This document shows, piece by piece, positions 43,001-51,849 of a DNA stretch of 64,000 bases; the first letter of the stretch is position 1, and each line of letters opens with the position of its first letter. Position numbers and translations under genes: made by a program. Source of the DNA: Flavobacterium odoriferum. GTDB lineage: Bacteria; Bacteroidota; Bacteroidia; Flavobacteriales; Flavobacteriaceae. The notes beneath the pieces are model-generated. The model was not told the origin of the DNA. It did no database searches and worked only from the letters and a program-made list of their open reading frames with translations. Location of the stretch: positions 124,001 through 188,000 of the forward strand of contig NZ_JAMKFA010000005.1 in assembly GCF_025499515.1 (NCBI RefSeq), read 5' to 3'.

Positions 43001-43090
43001 ATTTGAAAATTATTTCATTTGAAAATTTGAAAATGTAATTAGAGTCAAAGTAATATTCAAATCCATACATCTTCAAATTTTCAAATTAGA
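43001..43090. repeat. AT-rich inverted repeat between mtaB and the GlmU-like gene
   Basis: ATTTGAAA repeated in tandem (about 43017-43036) faces CTTCAAATTTTCAAATT (from 43071) and could form a long AT hairpin. It runs into the stop codon of the GlmU-like gene. Confidence 0.7.
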
Positions 43091-44266
43091 TTACTCTTTT
43101 CGATATTTCTTCGTTTCCTCAAAAACGTGTTCTAAAATTTTAGCGTCTTGTTCTGTGAATTCTACATGACGGCGACTCATTACAATTTTAGCGGTTTCGA
43201 ATGCTTTTTTAGTGATGTAAATTGTAAATCCAGAAGCTCCACCCCATGAGAAACTTGGTACAAAATTTCTTGGAAATCCAGATCCAAAAATATTCGTTGA
43301 AACTCCAACCACTGTTCCTGTATTGAACATCGTATTGATACCACACTTACTGTGATCTCCCATCATTAAACCGCAGAATTGCAAACCTGTGCGTGCAAAA
43401 CCTTCGGTTTCATAGCTCCACAAGCGCACTTCTTCGTAGTTGTTTTTTAAGTTAGAATTATTCGAATCGGCACCAATGTTACACCATTCACCTAAAACAG
43501 AATTCCCTAAAAATCCATCATGTCCTTTATTAGAATACCCGAATAAAACTGAATTATTCACTTCGCCACCAATACGACAATGAGGTCCAACAGTTGTTGC
43601 TCCGTACACTTTTGTTGCTAATTTCACTTGCGCTTCTTCACATAATGCAAATGGTCCACGAATAACAGAACCTTCCATGATTTCTGCATTTTTTCCAATG
43701 TAAATTGGACCTGTTGAAGCGTTTAACGTTACGAATTCTAACTTCGCTCCTTCTTCAATAAAAATGTTTTCAGGCGCAATTACGTTGACGCTTTTTGGAA
43801 TGGGTTGAGAAAATCTATCTTCTGTAAGTAGCTCAAAATCTTCTCGAATAGCTGCATCATTCTTCGCAAAAATGTCCCAAGTATTTTCAATTCTTAAAAC
43901 ATCACCTTCGTATTCAATTAGTTCATATTCATCAAAATCGATATCTTCTTGCGTATCATTGGTGTGAAAAGCGATAATTTCTTCTCCAAAAAGAATCGCT
44001 TCTTTAGCATTCAAATTTTGAACCATATCGATTAAAATCGGATTTGGTAAAAACGAAGCGTTAATCATAATGTTTTCTTCCATTTCCACCATTGGATATT
44101 TCTCCATCAAGTATTCTTCGGTAAGCGTTGTGGTGGTATATCCTAAATATTTTTCCCACTTTTCTCGAATTGTTAAAATTCCGATACGAATATCAGCAAC
44201 TGGACGAGTAAAAGTAAAAGGAAGTAAAGCATTGCGAACGGTTCCGTCAAAAAGTATATAGTTCAT
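43091..44266 (-). CDS. GlmU-family sugar nucleotidyltransferase-like protein
   Basis: A 391-residue protein with an N-terminal nucleotidyltransferase-like part (about 1-170, starting NYILFDGTVRNALLPFTFTRPVADIRIGIL) and a C-terminal left-handed beta-helix (about 180-340) with hexapeptide repeats (APENIFIEEGAKLEFV, IGKNAEIMEGSVIRG, ATTVGPHCRIGGEV). This is the Bacteroidota 'GlmU family' form. The N-terminal part lacks the LAAGxGTRM signature of true GlmU, so the reaction is uncertain. It may supply an activated sugar for the envelope. Confidence 0.87.
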   Translation of the reverse strand: MNYILFDGTVRNALLPFTFTRPVADIRIGILTIREKWEKYLGYTTTTLTEEYLMEKYPMVEMEENIMINASFLPNPILIDMVQNLNAKEAILFGEEIIAFHTNDTQEDIDFDEYELIEYEGDVLRIENTWDIFAKNDAAIREDFELLTEDRFSQPIPKSVNVIAPENIFIEEGAKLEFVTLNASTGPIYIGKNAEIMEGSVIRGPFALCEEAQVKLATKVYGATTVGPHCRIGGEVNNSVLFGYSNKGHDGFLGNSVLGEWCNIGADSNNSNLKNNYEEVRLWSYETEGFARTGLQFCGLMMGDHSKCGINTMFNTGTVVGVSTNIFGSGFPRNFVPSFSWGGASGFTIYITKKAFETAKIVMSRRHVEFTEQDAKILEHVFEETKKYRKE

Positions 44267-44308
44267 TATGTTGAATTGTTAAAGTGATGAATTGTTTAAA
44301 ACAATACT

Positions 44309-44316
44309 CAAAAGTA
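44309..44316 (-). promoter_or_regulatory. -7 box of the GlmU-like gene
   Basis: TACTTTTG on the minus strand, 42 bases before the start at 44266. Confidence 0.4.
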
Positions 44317-44335
44317 GGAAGATTTAGGCAATAAA

Positions 44336-44362
44336 AAAAGCCTCACCTAAGTGAAGCTTTTC
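44336..44362 (-). terminator. Terminator of rpmE
   Basis: AAAAAGCCTCAC and GTGAAGCTTTT form a stem with one mismatch and a short loop; the minus-strand product ends in a T-run. Confidence 0.78.
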
Positions 44363-44384
44363 TCTATTTTGAAAAAGCGAAAAA

Positions 44385-44636
44385 TTATTTAGCTTTTTTA
44401 GCGTATTTACTGTTGAACTTATCGATACGACCTGCTGTATCAATAAGTTTAGATTTACCTGTGTAAAAAGGGTGAGACGTTCTAGAAATCTCCATTTTGA
44501 AAACTGGATACTCAACACCTTCGTGAGTAATAGTTTCTTTAGTTTCTACTGTAGATTTAGTGATAAAAACATCTTCATTTGACATGTCTTTAAATGCAAC
44601 TAATCTGTAATTTTCTGGGTGAATACCTTTTTTCAT
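44385..44636 (-). CDS. rpmE2: 50S ribosomal protein L31, type B
   Basis: An 83-residue L31 of the longer, zinc-free type B: MKKGIHPENYRLVAFKDMSN, then SRTSHPFYTGKSKLIDTAGRIDKFNSKY. The CxxC zinc pair of type A is absent. It has a full promoter upstream and its own terminator. Confidence 0.95.
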   Translation of the reverse strand: MKKGIHPENYRLVAFKDMSNEDVFITKSTVETKETITHEGVEYPVFKMEISRTSHPFYTGKSKLIDTAGRIDKFNSKYAKKAK

Positions 44637-44745
44637 TTTGTAAATCTTTTTATTAAGCGATTATAACTTGTTTCGCGGCTCTACATTAAAAGAGGTGTAA
44701 ACATTTTATAACCTTTTGGTTTATAAACTTTTTATTTCAGAGTGC

Positions 44746-44774
44746 AAAATTACATTTATTTTTTAATCTAACAA
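44746..44774 (-). promoter_or_regulatory. Promoter of rpmE
   Basis: On the minus strand: TTG (44774-44772), 18-base spacer, TAATTTTG (44753-44746). Confidence 0.7.
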
Positions 44775-44829
44775 TCTTTATGTAACTTTTTTTTATTTTT
44801 TATCACTCATATAGAACGATTAGAATTCT

Positions 44830-44837
44830 TATATTTG
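44830..44837 (+). promoter_or_regulatory. -7 box of the DUF4199-GT2 unit
   Basis: TATATTTG lies 19 bases before the ATG at 44857. Confidence 0.55.
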
Positions 44838-44856
44838 TAAATTAATTAAACCTATT

Positions 44857-45396
44857 ATGACAGAAACACTATCTCCAGGCAAATCGGCAATGAATTATGC
44901 TATTACTTTTGGTATCATAATGATATTAGAATTTGTAATAATGTATGTTTTAGATATTAATCCCCAAGAATCACCAATTGTCGGTGCGGTTATTAATATT
45001 CTTAATTATTTGGTTTTACCATTCCTGTTTATTTATTTAGCTGCAAACCATTACAAAACAAAAATAAACCATGGCTTCATTTCATTAGGTGAAACCATAA
45101 AAATTGGACTTACAATAAGCGCTCTTGCAGCTTTGATGTATGGTGTTTTTTACTTAATATTTGATTTTATTTTTCCAGAATTTAAAGATGAATTATTAAA
45201 TCAAATTCAAGAAATTACAGTTAAACAAAATCCAACAATGACTTCGGAGCAGTTAAAAATGTCGATGAAATTTGTCAAAATGTTTATGAATCCATATGTT
45301 GTTGTTCCTTTTACAATTATAATGTATTGTGTTATTGGATTAATTCATTCATTAATTGTTGGAGTTATTGTAAAAAAAGACAAACCTGTATTCTAA
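44857..45396 (+). CDS. DUF4199 membrane protein
   Basis: A 179-residue protein with four predicted membrane spans (about residues 13-30, 43-60, 80-105, 145-168) and a helical loop rich in Met/Lys between spans 3 and 4 (KDELLNQIQEITVKQNPTMTSEQ). This is the DUF4199 family, restricted mainly to Bacteroidota. Role unknown. It is 4 bases upstream of a GT2 glycosyltransferase gene, a common pairing that hints at a helper function in polyprenyl-linked glycosylation. Confidence 0.9.
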   Translation: MTETLSPGKSAMNYAITFGIIMILEFVIMYVLDINPQESPIVGAVINILNYLVLPFLFIYLAANHYKTKINHGFISLGETIKIGLTISALAALMYGVFYLIFDFIFPEFKDELLNQIQEITVKQNPTMTSEQLKMSMKFVKMFMNPYVVVPFTIIMYCVIGLIHSLIVGVIVKKDKPVF

Positions 45397-45400
45397 ATAA

Positions 45401-46342
45401 ATGAATTTATCTATAGTTATCCCATTATTAAACGAACAAGAATCGTTACCCGAGTTACACAATTGGATTGTGAAAGTGATGCAAACGCACAACTATTCAT
45501 ACGAAATCCTATTTATTGATGACGGTAGTACAGATGCTTCTTGGGATGTTATTTCACAGCTTTCAAATGAAAATCCGAATGTAAAAGGAATCCGTTTTCT
45601 TAGAAATTACGGAAAATCGCAAGCATTACACGCAGGTTTTGCTAAAGCGCAAGGCGATGTAGTTATTACCATGGATGCCGATTTACAAGATAGTCCAGAT
45701 GAAATTCCAGAATTATTCCGTTTAATTACTGAAGATAATTATGATTTGATTTCAGGTTGGAAGAAAAAACGTTACGATTCTGTTGTGGCGAAAAATATTC
45801 CATCTAAATTATTCAATTGGGCTGCTCGAAAAACATCTGGTGTTCATTTGAATGATTTCAATTGCGGATTAAAAGCCTATAAGAATATTGTTATTAAAAA
45901 CATAGAAGTTTCGGGAGAAATGCACCGTTACATTCCTGTTTTAGCGAAAAATGCTGGTTTTGGAAAAATAGGTGAAAAAGTCGTAATTCATCAAGCTAGA
46001 AAATACGGAAATTCTAAATTTGGAATGAGTCGTTTTATTAATGGATTTTTGGATTTAATTACGATTTGGTTTTTATCAACCTTCGGGAAAAGACCAATGC
46101 ACCTTTTTGGATTATTAGGTTCTATTATGTTTGTGATTGGATTTTTATTTGCTTTCTATTTAGGAATCGATAAATTATTCATCAACACTTCAGGAAGATT
46201 AATCACCGAAAGACCGCAATTTTATTTGTCGTTAACCGCAATGTTAATTGGAACACAATTATTCTTAGCCGGATTTTTAGGTGAAATCATCCTACGAACC
46301 AAAAACAACGAAGAACGTTATAAGATTTCAGAAGTATTATAA
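45401..46342 (+). CDS. Polyprenyl-phosphate glycosyltransferase (GT2, DPM1/GtrB-like)
   Basis: A 313-residue GT2 enzyme that likely moves a sugar from a nucleotide to polyprenyl phosphate at the inner membrane. Catalytic-domain landmarks: LSIVIPLLNEQESLPEL, FIDDGSTDASW, DADLQDSPDEIPEL and DFNCGLKAYK. Two C-terminal membrane spans (about residues 232-255 and 270-295) match GtrB-like transferases. It is coupled to the DUF4199 gene and precedes the phosphosugar mutase gene by 39 bases. Confidence 0.93.
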   Translation: MNLSIVIPLLNEQESLPELHNWIVKVMQTHNYSYEILFIDDGSTDASWDVISQLSNENPNVKGIRFLRNYGKSQALHAGFAKAQGDVVITMDADLQDSPDEIPELFRLITEDNYDLISGWKKKRYDSVVAKNIPSKLFNWAARKTSGVHLNDFNCGLKAYKNIVIKNIEVSGEMHRYIPVLAKNAGFGKIGEKVVIHQARKYGNSKFGMSRFINGFLDLITIWFLSTFGKRPMHLFGLLGSIMFVIGFLFAFYLGIDKLFINTSGRLITERPQFYLSLTAMLIGTQLFLAGFLGEIILRTKNNEERYKISEVL

Positions 46343-46381
46343 TATATGAGAAAACAATAGTTCTCTCAAAACATACAGATT

Positions 46382-48109
46382 ATGCATATCGAACAAAGTA
46401 TTTTAAACAAAGTAAACGAGTGGTTAACACCAACATTTGACGAAGCAACTCAGGAAGCAATCAAAGAAATGATGACTTCGGCTCCAAAAGAGTTAGAAGA
46501 AAGTTTCTATAAAAATTTAGAGTTTGGAACCGGCGGAATGCGCGGTGTTATGGGTGTTGGAACCAATCGTATCAACAAATATACATTAGGTAAAAACACG
46601 CAAGGTTTATCGGATTATTTACATAAATCGTTTCCAAATGAGCAATTAAAAGTAGCCATTGCTTATGATTGTCGTCATAACAGTAATACATTGGCTAAAG
46701 TAGTAGCTGATGTGTTTTCGGCTAACGGAATTAAAGTGTATTTGTTTTCGGATATGCGCCCAACTCCTGAGTTATCATTTGCAGTTCGTTATTTGAATTG
46801 CCATGCAGGAATTGTGTTAACAGCTTCTCACAATCCACCAGAATACAACGGATACAAAGTATATTGGCAAGATGGCGGACAATTAGTTCCACCTCAAGAT
46901 GCCGAAATTATTAAGGTAATCGAAGATTTAAAATACAGCGAAATTAAATTCGAGGCCAACAACGATTTAATTGAATATATAGATACTGAAGTTGACGAAG
47001 CTTTCGCAAAATCAACCGTTGAAAACGCAAGTTTTAACACACCCGCAGAAGCAAAAGCGAATTTAAAAATCGTTTATACTTCTTTACACGGAACATCGAT
47101 TAAATCGATTCCGAGTGTTTTGGCAAAAGCTGGTTATACCGATGTAAATATTGTTCCAGAACAGGCAGAACCAAATGGTGATTTCCCAACCGTAATTTCT
47201 CCAAATCCAGAAGAACCAGAAGCGTTGTCAATGGCAATTGCTTTGGCAGAAAAAACTGGAGCTGACATTGTTGTAGGAACTGACCCAGATTCTGACCGTT
47301 TAGGTGTTGCTGTTCGTGATTTAGATGGAAAGATCAAACTATTGAATGGAAACCAAACGATGGTTATCATGACGGCTTTCCTTTTAGAACAATGGAAACG
47401 CGCCGATAAATTTAAAGGAAATGAATTCATTGGTTCAACTATTGTTTCTACTCCAATGATGTTGGAATTAGCAGCTGCTTACGATGTAGAATGCAAAGTA
47501 GGATTAACAGGTTTCAAATGGATTGCAAAATTCATTAAAGATTTCCCAAATCAGAAATTTGTTGGTGGTGGTGAAGAAAGTTTTGGTTTCATGGTTGGCG
47601 ATGCCGTTCGCGATAAAGATGCCGTTGCCGCTATCTTATTAGTGAGTGAAATTGCTGCACAAGCAAAAGCTTCAGGAAGTTCGTTATATCAAGAATTATT
47701 GAATTTATATATTGATTTTGGCTTCTATAAAGAACATTTAATTTCGATTACCAAAAAAGGAATTGAAGGTGCCAACGAAATCAAACAAATGATGATAGAT
47801 TTACGTGAAAATCCATTGAAAGAAATCAACGGACAACGTGTAATTTGCATTGAAGATTATCAAGCTTCTAAAGGAAAAGACTTCATGAATAATGAAGAAT
47901 TTGAAATCAACATCCCAAAATCGAACGTATTAATTTACTATTTGGAAGACGGAAGTAAAATCTGCGCTAGACCAAGCGGAACCGAACCAAAAATCAAATT
48001 CTATTTCAGCGTAAATGGAGTTTTAGATACCATTGAAAACGCAGATTCATTAGAAAAAGAATTAGATAACAAAATTGCTGGCATTATTTCGGCAATGAAA
48101 TTAAACTAA
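46382..48109 (+). CDS. Phosphohexomutase (phosphoglucomutase/phosphomannomutase)
   Basis: A 575-residue alpha-D-phosphohexomutase. The phosphoserine loop is TASHNPPEYNGYKVYW (about residues 145-160); the metal loop is GTDPDSDRLGV; the sugar loop is GGEESFGFMVGD; and the phosphate-binding loop is RPSGTEPKIKFYF at the end. The length and EYNGYK form fit PGM2-like enzymes that convert glucose-1-P/6-P and may also act on mannose or ribose phosphates. Its stop is immediately followed by the exporter gene. Confidence 0.94.
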   Translation: MHIEQSILNKVNEWLTPTFDEATQEAIKEMMTSAPKELEESFYKNLEFGTGGMRGVMGVGTNRINKYTLGKNTQGLSDYLHKSFPNEQLKVAIAYDCRHNSNTLAKVVADVFSANGIKVYLFSDMRPTPELSFAVRYLNCHAGIVLTASHNPPEYNGYKVYWQDGGQLVPPQDAEIIKVIEDLKYSEIKFEANNDLIEYIDTEVDEAFAKSTVENASFNTPAEAKANLKIVYTSLHGTSIKSIPSVLAKAGYTDVNIVPEQAEPNGDFPTVISPNPEEPEALSMAIALAEKTGADIVVGTDPDSDRLGVAVRDLDGKIKLLNGNQTMVIMTAFLLEQWKRADKFKGNEFIGSTIVSTPMMLELAAAYDVECKVGLTGFKWIAKFIKDFPNQKFVGGGEESFGFMVGDAVRDKDAVAAILLVSEIAAQAKASGSSLYQELLNLYIDFGFYKEHLISITKKGIEGANEIKQMMIDLRENPLKEINGQRVICIEDYQASKGKDFMNNEEFEINIPKSNVLIYYLEDGSKICARPSGTEPKIKFYFSVNGVLDTIENADSLEKELDNKIAGIISAMKLN

Positions 48110-49939
48110 ATGGACGAAAATTTAAAGAAAATAATTCCGTTTGCAAAAAAATTCAAAAGCCACATTTTTTGGAATGTGTTTTTTAATGTTTTATACGCCT
48201 TATTCAGCACACTTTCGTTTGTAGCACTTTTTCCATTAATGGAAGTTTTGTTTAAAATGAATGAAGCTGTTACAGAATTACCTAAATATAATGGAATTTG
48301 GGAATTGGGTTCATATGGAAAACAATATCTACAATTTTACATTACAAAATTATCTGCGGAAAACGGACCACAATATGCACTATTACTTACCGTTGCATTA
48401 GTAATTTCAACATTTTTATTCAAAAACATTTTTAACTATTTTGCATCGCAACATTTAACAAAAGTAAAAAACGGAGTACTTCGTGATTTACGTGAAAAAA
48501 TGTATGATAAAATCATTTCTTTACCTATTTCTTATTATTCTGAAAAAAGAAAAGGTGATGTTATGGCAAGAATGTTAGGTGATGTTAATGAAGTGCAAAA
48601 TTCGTTTTTTATGGTTTTAGAACTTATTGTAAAAGAACCATTAACTATTGTTTTTGCCATTATCGCAATGATGAGAATAAGTCTCGAATTAACACTTTTT
48701 GTATTTATTTTTATCCCTATTTCGGGATTTATAATTTCAAAAATTGGTAAAAGTTTAAAATCGAAATCACAAAATGCTCAAAAAGAAAATGGCTTTTTAA
48801 TTTCGATTGTAGAAGAAAGTTTAGGTGGATTAAAAGTGGTAAAAAGTTATAATTCAGAAGGCTATTTCAAAACTATTTTCAATGATTCAATTGATAGATT
48901 ACTTCGTTTGAATAATAGTATAGGAAAGAAAAATAATTTAGCATCTCCAATGAGTGAATTCATGGGAATTGTAACAATTGCAGTACTTTTGTGGTATGGT
49001 GGAAACTTAGTTTTAATAGACAAAACATTAAATGGCGCTTTATTTATTGTTTATCTTGGATTAGCTTACAACATTTTAACTCCTGCAAAAGCAATCTCTA
49101 AAGCATCTTACGCAGTAAAAAATGGTTTAGCTGCTGCAGAACGTGTATTCGAAATTTTAGAAGTTGAAAATACCATTACTGATAAAGAAAATGCAATTGT
49201 AAAAGAATCTTTCAACGAAAAAATCAGCATTGAAAACATCAACTTTAGATATGCTGATGAAAATGTATTGAAAAACTTCTCTTTGGAAATTCCGAAAGGA
49301 AAAACGGTGGCATTGGTTGGGCAATCAGGCTCTGGAAAAAGTACGATTGCGAATTTATTGACACGTTTTTATGATGTGCAAGAAGGAACCGTAAAAATAG
49401 ATGGTATCGATATTAAAGATATGACTTTACATTCGCTTCGAGATTTAATGGGATTGGTTACACAAGATTCGATTTTATTTAACGATTCGATTAAAAACAA
49501 TATTCGTTTAGGAAAACAAGATGCGACAGATGAGGAAATTATTGCGGCTTTAAAAGTAGCAAATGCCTACGAATTCGTTTCTGCTTTACCTAACGGAATT
49601 GAAACCAACATTGGTGATGCGGGTGGAAAACTTTCGGGCGGACAAAAACAACGTTTATCGATTGCGAGAGCCGTTTTGAAAAATCCACCGATTATGATTT
49701 TGGATGAAGCAACTTCAGCTTTAGATACCGAAAGTGAAAAGTTTGTTCAAGTGGCATTAGAAAATATGATGCAAAATAGAACTTCGATAGTGATTGCGCA
49801 CCGTTTATCAACCATTCAAAAAGCAGATAAAATTGTGGTGATGCACAAAGGCGAAATCGTGGAACAAGGAACGCATGACGAATTATTAGCTTTAAACAGA
49901 ACGTATTCTAAGTTGGTGATGATGCAGAGTTTCGAGTAA
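48110..49939 (+). CDS. MsbA-type ABC exporter (fused permease and ATPase)
   Basis: A 609-residue half-transporter with a six-span membrane domain (about 20-320) and an ABC domain (about 355-605). ATPase motifs: GQSGSGKST (Walker A), LSGGQKQRLSIARA (signature), ILDEATSALD (Walker B) and the late AHRLSTI switch. The closest well-known relatives flip lipid A core or other lipids, or export drugs. It abuts the phosphohexomutase gene, suggesting linked expression. Confidence 0.93.
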   Translation: MDENLKKIIPFAKKFKSHIFWNVFFNVLYALFSTLSFVALFPLMEVLFKMNEAVTELPKYNGIWELGSYGKQYLQFYITKLSAENGPQYALLLTVALVISTFLFKNIFNYFASQHLTKVKNGVLRDLREKMYDKIISLPISYYSEKRKGDVMARMLGDVNEVQNSFFMVLELIVKEPLTIVFAIIAMMRISLELTLFVFIFIPISGFIISKIGKSLKSKSQNAQKENGFLISIVEESLGGLKVVKSYNSEGYFKTIFNDSIDRLLRLNNSIGKKNNLASPMSEFMGIVTIAVLLWYGGNLVLIDKTLNGALFIVYLGLAYNILTPAKAISKASYAVKNGLAAAERVFEILEVENTITDKENAIVKESFNEKISIENINFRYADENVLKNFSLEIPKGKTVALVGQSGSGKSTIANLLTRFYDVQEGTVKIDGIDIKDMTLHSLRDLMGLVTQDSILFNDSIKNNIRLGKQDATDEEIIAALKVANAYEFVSALPNGIETNIGDAGGKLSGGQKQRLSIARAVLKNPPIMILDEATSALDTESEKFVQVALENMMQNRTSIVIAHRLSTIQKADKIVVMHKGEIVEQGTHDELLALNRTYSKLVMMQSFE

Positions 49940-49942
49940 ATT

Positions 49943-50100
49943 AGTACGCTGATGAAACTGATTCGCTAAAGCGAAACGCTGATTTAAACAGATTTTTAAA
50001 TTTTAAACATATAAGTCACATAAGTTTTTGAAGTTAAGTATCTTTATGGATTAAGTTCATTTAAGTCTTACACAAACTTATCATTCCGACAGGAATCTAT
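49943..50100. repeat. Compound intergenic repeats upstream of the DUF2971 gene
   Basis: Includes ACGCTGAT direct repeats around a perfect TTCGCTAAAGCGAA palindrome (49962-49975), then AAGT-rich text, a CATTCCGACAGGAATC stretch, and, just beyond it before the next ATG, tandem TTGAATTTTGAAC copies. Similar text is, in my memory, common between Flavobacterium genes. Confidence 0.65.
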
Positions 50101-50140
50101 TTTATAATTGAATTTTGAACTTGAATTTTGAACTTGAAAA

Positions 50141-50842
50141 ATGTACATAAACAGCTCAAATATTACGTTACCCGAAGACAATGATACTATTGTTTGGAAA
50201 TATTTGGACTTGTCTAAATTTTTAGACATGTTGATGTCGCGTCAGTTATTTATGTCACGCTCTGATAAGTTTGAAGACCAATATGAAGGCACATTTTCAG
50301 AACCCACTTTTGAAGAAATCAAGAAAATTGCAGCAAATAACCCAAAGTTTTTAGACAATTATAAATCGCATCGTGAAAAAGTAGTGGTTAGTAGTTGGCA
50401 CATTAACGAATATGAATCGTTTGCCATGTGGCAGATTTTCACTCAAAATACGGAAGGTTTAGCCATTCAAACTACTATTGGCAGATTAAAAGAAGCCTTA
50501 CTTCCTGAGAAAAAAACGGAGCAATACATTGGAGCCGTAAATTATATCGATTACAAAAAAGAATTTATTCCTTTTGATGATACGTTTTTCCCGTTTTTAT
50601 TTAAACGAAAAAGTTTTCAGTACGAAAGAGAAATTCGCATTATCTCTGACGTTTCCAACACCAATTTAAAAATCGACAACGGGTTAAAAGTAGATGTAAA
50701 CCTAAACCAATTGATTGAAAAAATCTACATTCACCCAAAAAGTGAAAACTGGTATAAAAATTTGGTAATTGAATTGGTTTCTAAACTAGGATTTGATTTC
50801 GAAATTGAAAAATCGGATTTAGAAAGTGATATTTTGATTTAG
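50141..50842 (+). CDS. DUF2971 domain protein
   Basis: A 233-residue soluble protein with the DUF2971 pattern: VWKYLDLSKFLDMLMSRQLFMSRSDKFEDQYEG, VSSWHINEYESFAMWQIFTQNTEGLAIQTT, RKSFQYEREIRIIS. No signal or membrane segment. DUF2971 genes are typically patchy, found near mobile or defence-type islands, but their biochemistry is unknown. This copy lies alone between two repeat blocks on the plus strand. Tandem TTGAATTTTGAAC repeats end right at its ATG, and no promoter box is obvious. Confidence 0.8.
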   Translation: MYINSSNITLPEDNDTIVWKYLDLSKFLDMLMSRQLFMSRSDKFEDQYEGTFSEPTFEEIKKIAANNPKFLDNYKSHREKVVVSSWHINEYESFAMWQIFTQNTEGLAIQTTIGRLKEALLPEKKTEQYIGAVNYIDYKKEFIPFDDTFFPFLFKRKSFQYEREIRIISDVSNTNLKIDNGLKVDVNLNQLIEKIYIHPKSENWYKNLVIELVSKLGFDFEIEKSDLESDILI

Positions 50843-50920
50843 AGGTTGAACGCAGATGAAAAGGATGCTTTGCAACGCGGATTGAAACTGATTTTATTTT
50901 TTAATTTCTATTATTTTAAT

Positions 50921-51092
50921 GTCGTCCCTACGGGACTTTTTCTCACCTATCACTTATTGTTACCAAAATATCGTTCCTACGGAACTAACAAGTCTATGCT
51001 AAAAAATTATTGCAATTTGAATAAATGCCGTTAGGCATGTAATATTGGTAACAAAAGAAATCAACAGAAACTAAAATCCCGTAGGGATGATA
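50921..51092. repeat. Nested-palindrome element after the DUF2971 gene
   Basis: Outer arms TCCCTACGGGA (50925-50935) and TCCCGTAGGGA (51078-51088) enclose TTGTTACCAA (50957-50966) and TTGGTAACAA (51045-51054), and inside those are GTTCCTACGGAAC (50973-50985) and ATGCCGTTAGGCAT (51025-51038). Each outer or inner word is itself a small hairpin. This is an intergenic repeat able to form a cruciform. Confidence 0.8.
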
Positions 51093-51096
51093 TATA

Positions 51097-51810
51097 CTAA
51101 TTCGGAGTATACACTTCCACTTTCCACTCGTTTGCTAACAAGTTTACATAGTGATAATGTACTTTATCATTTTTATCAAAAGCACCGTTTTTGTTGATGT
51201 CTTCGATACATCTAAAGTATAAACGGTTCTGTGCTTCAATAATATTCCAATCGACTAATTCTTGAAATTCTTCTGAAAGTTTTGTGAAATTTTCGCCACT
51301 TGCCGTACTCAAATACAATGATTTAATGTCGTTTTGGTTGATTTTTCCATCTTTATTGGTATCCGCATCAACCAATGTGTAAGCAATAATTTGCTTCTTG
51401 GTTTTTGAAGCAATTCCGTCTAAAAAAGTAGCAGTTTGAATTTGAATTTTTTTATCGGTTAAAGGTTTTACATTCGTAGAATCAATATGTTGGAAATTTA
51501 AATTATCAAAATATCCTGTAATTTCAAATCGATTATAATTTGAAATTGCATAGCTCACTTGGTTTGTTTTACTACTTCCATATGCTCTACTATCAGTATC
51601 ATACACACGAATATCGCCAACAGGATGAATCAAATATTGTGTTTCTTCCATCAAAATAGGCAAATCGGCAACTTTAAAAGACGCGGTATCTTTAGCAGTA
51701 GTTCCCACTTTAGATTTACCATCTTCGTAAATTACTTTTGGCGTTTCCTTTTCTTGCTTGCAACTGATAAGTGCGGTTAGCAAAACTATTGATGTGATAA
51801 TGCGTTTCAT
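51097..51810 (-). CDS. Lipoprotein with two EF-hand-like loops
   Basis: A 237-residue lipoprotein; start at 51810 gives the lipobox TALISC (Cys16), while the longer frame from 51846 runs through the promoter. The C-terminal half holds two calcium-type loops, DADTNKDGKINQND and DINKNGAFDKND, both with D-x-D/N-x-N-G/DG spacing as in dockerins and EF-hands. The rest is beta-rich. It may bind calcium at the cell surface. It follows the TonB receptor gene, but a -7 box just upstream suggests separate transcription. Confidence 0.82.
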   Translation of the reverse strand: MKRIITSIVLLTALISCKQEKETPKVIYEDGKSKVGTTAKDTASFKVADLPILMEETQYLIHPVGDIRVYDTDSRAYGSSKTNQVSYAISNYNRFEITGYFDNLNFQHIDSTNVKPLTDKKIQIQTATFLDGIASKTKKQIIAYTLVDADTNKDGKINQNDIKSLYLSTASGENFTKLSEEFQELVDWNIIEAQNRLYFRCIEDINKNGAFDKNDKVHYHYVNLLANEWKVEVYTPN

Positions 51811-51827
51811 GGAAAAGTATTTATAGT

Positions 51828-51835
51828 CAAATATA
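51828..51835 (-). promoter_or_regulatory. -7 box of the EF-hand lipoprotein gene
   Basis: TATATTTG on the minus strand, 17 bases before the ATG at 51810; supports that start over 51846. Confidence 0.55.
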
Positions 51836-51849
51836 CTAAAAAACATTGA

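Noticed and set aside
44324-44518. A 64-codon minus-strand frame overlapping L31
   Set aside because: It is out of frame with, and overlaps, the clear L31 gene and runs through its terminator.
50846-51034. A 62-codon open frame after the DUF2971 gene
   Set aside because: It lies across the nested-palindrome repeat and its peptide has no family pattern.
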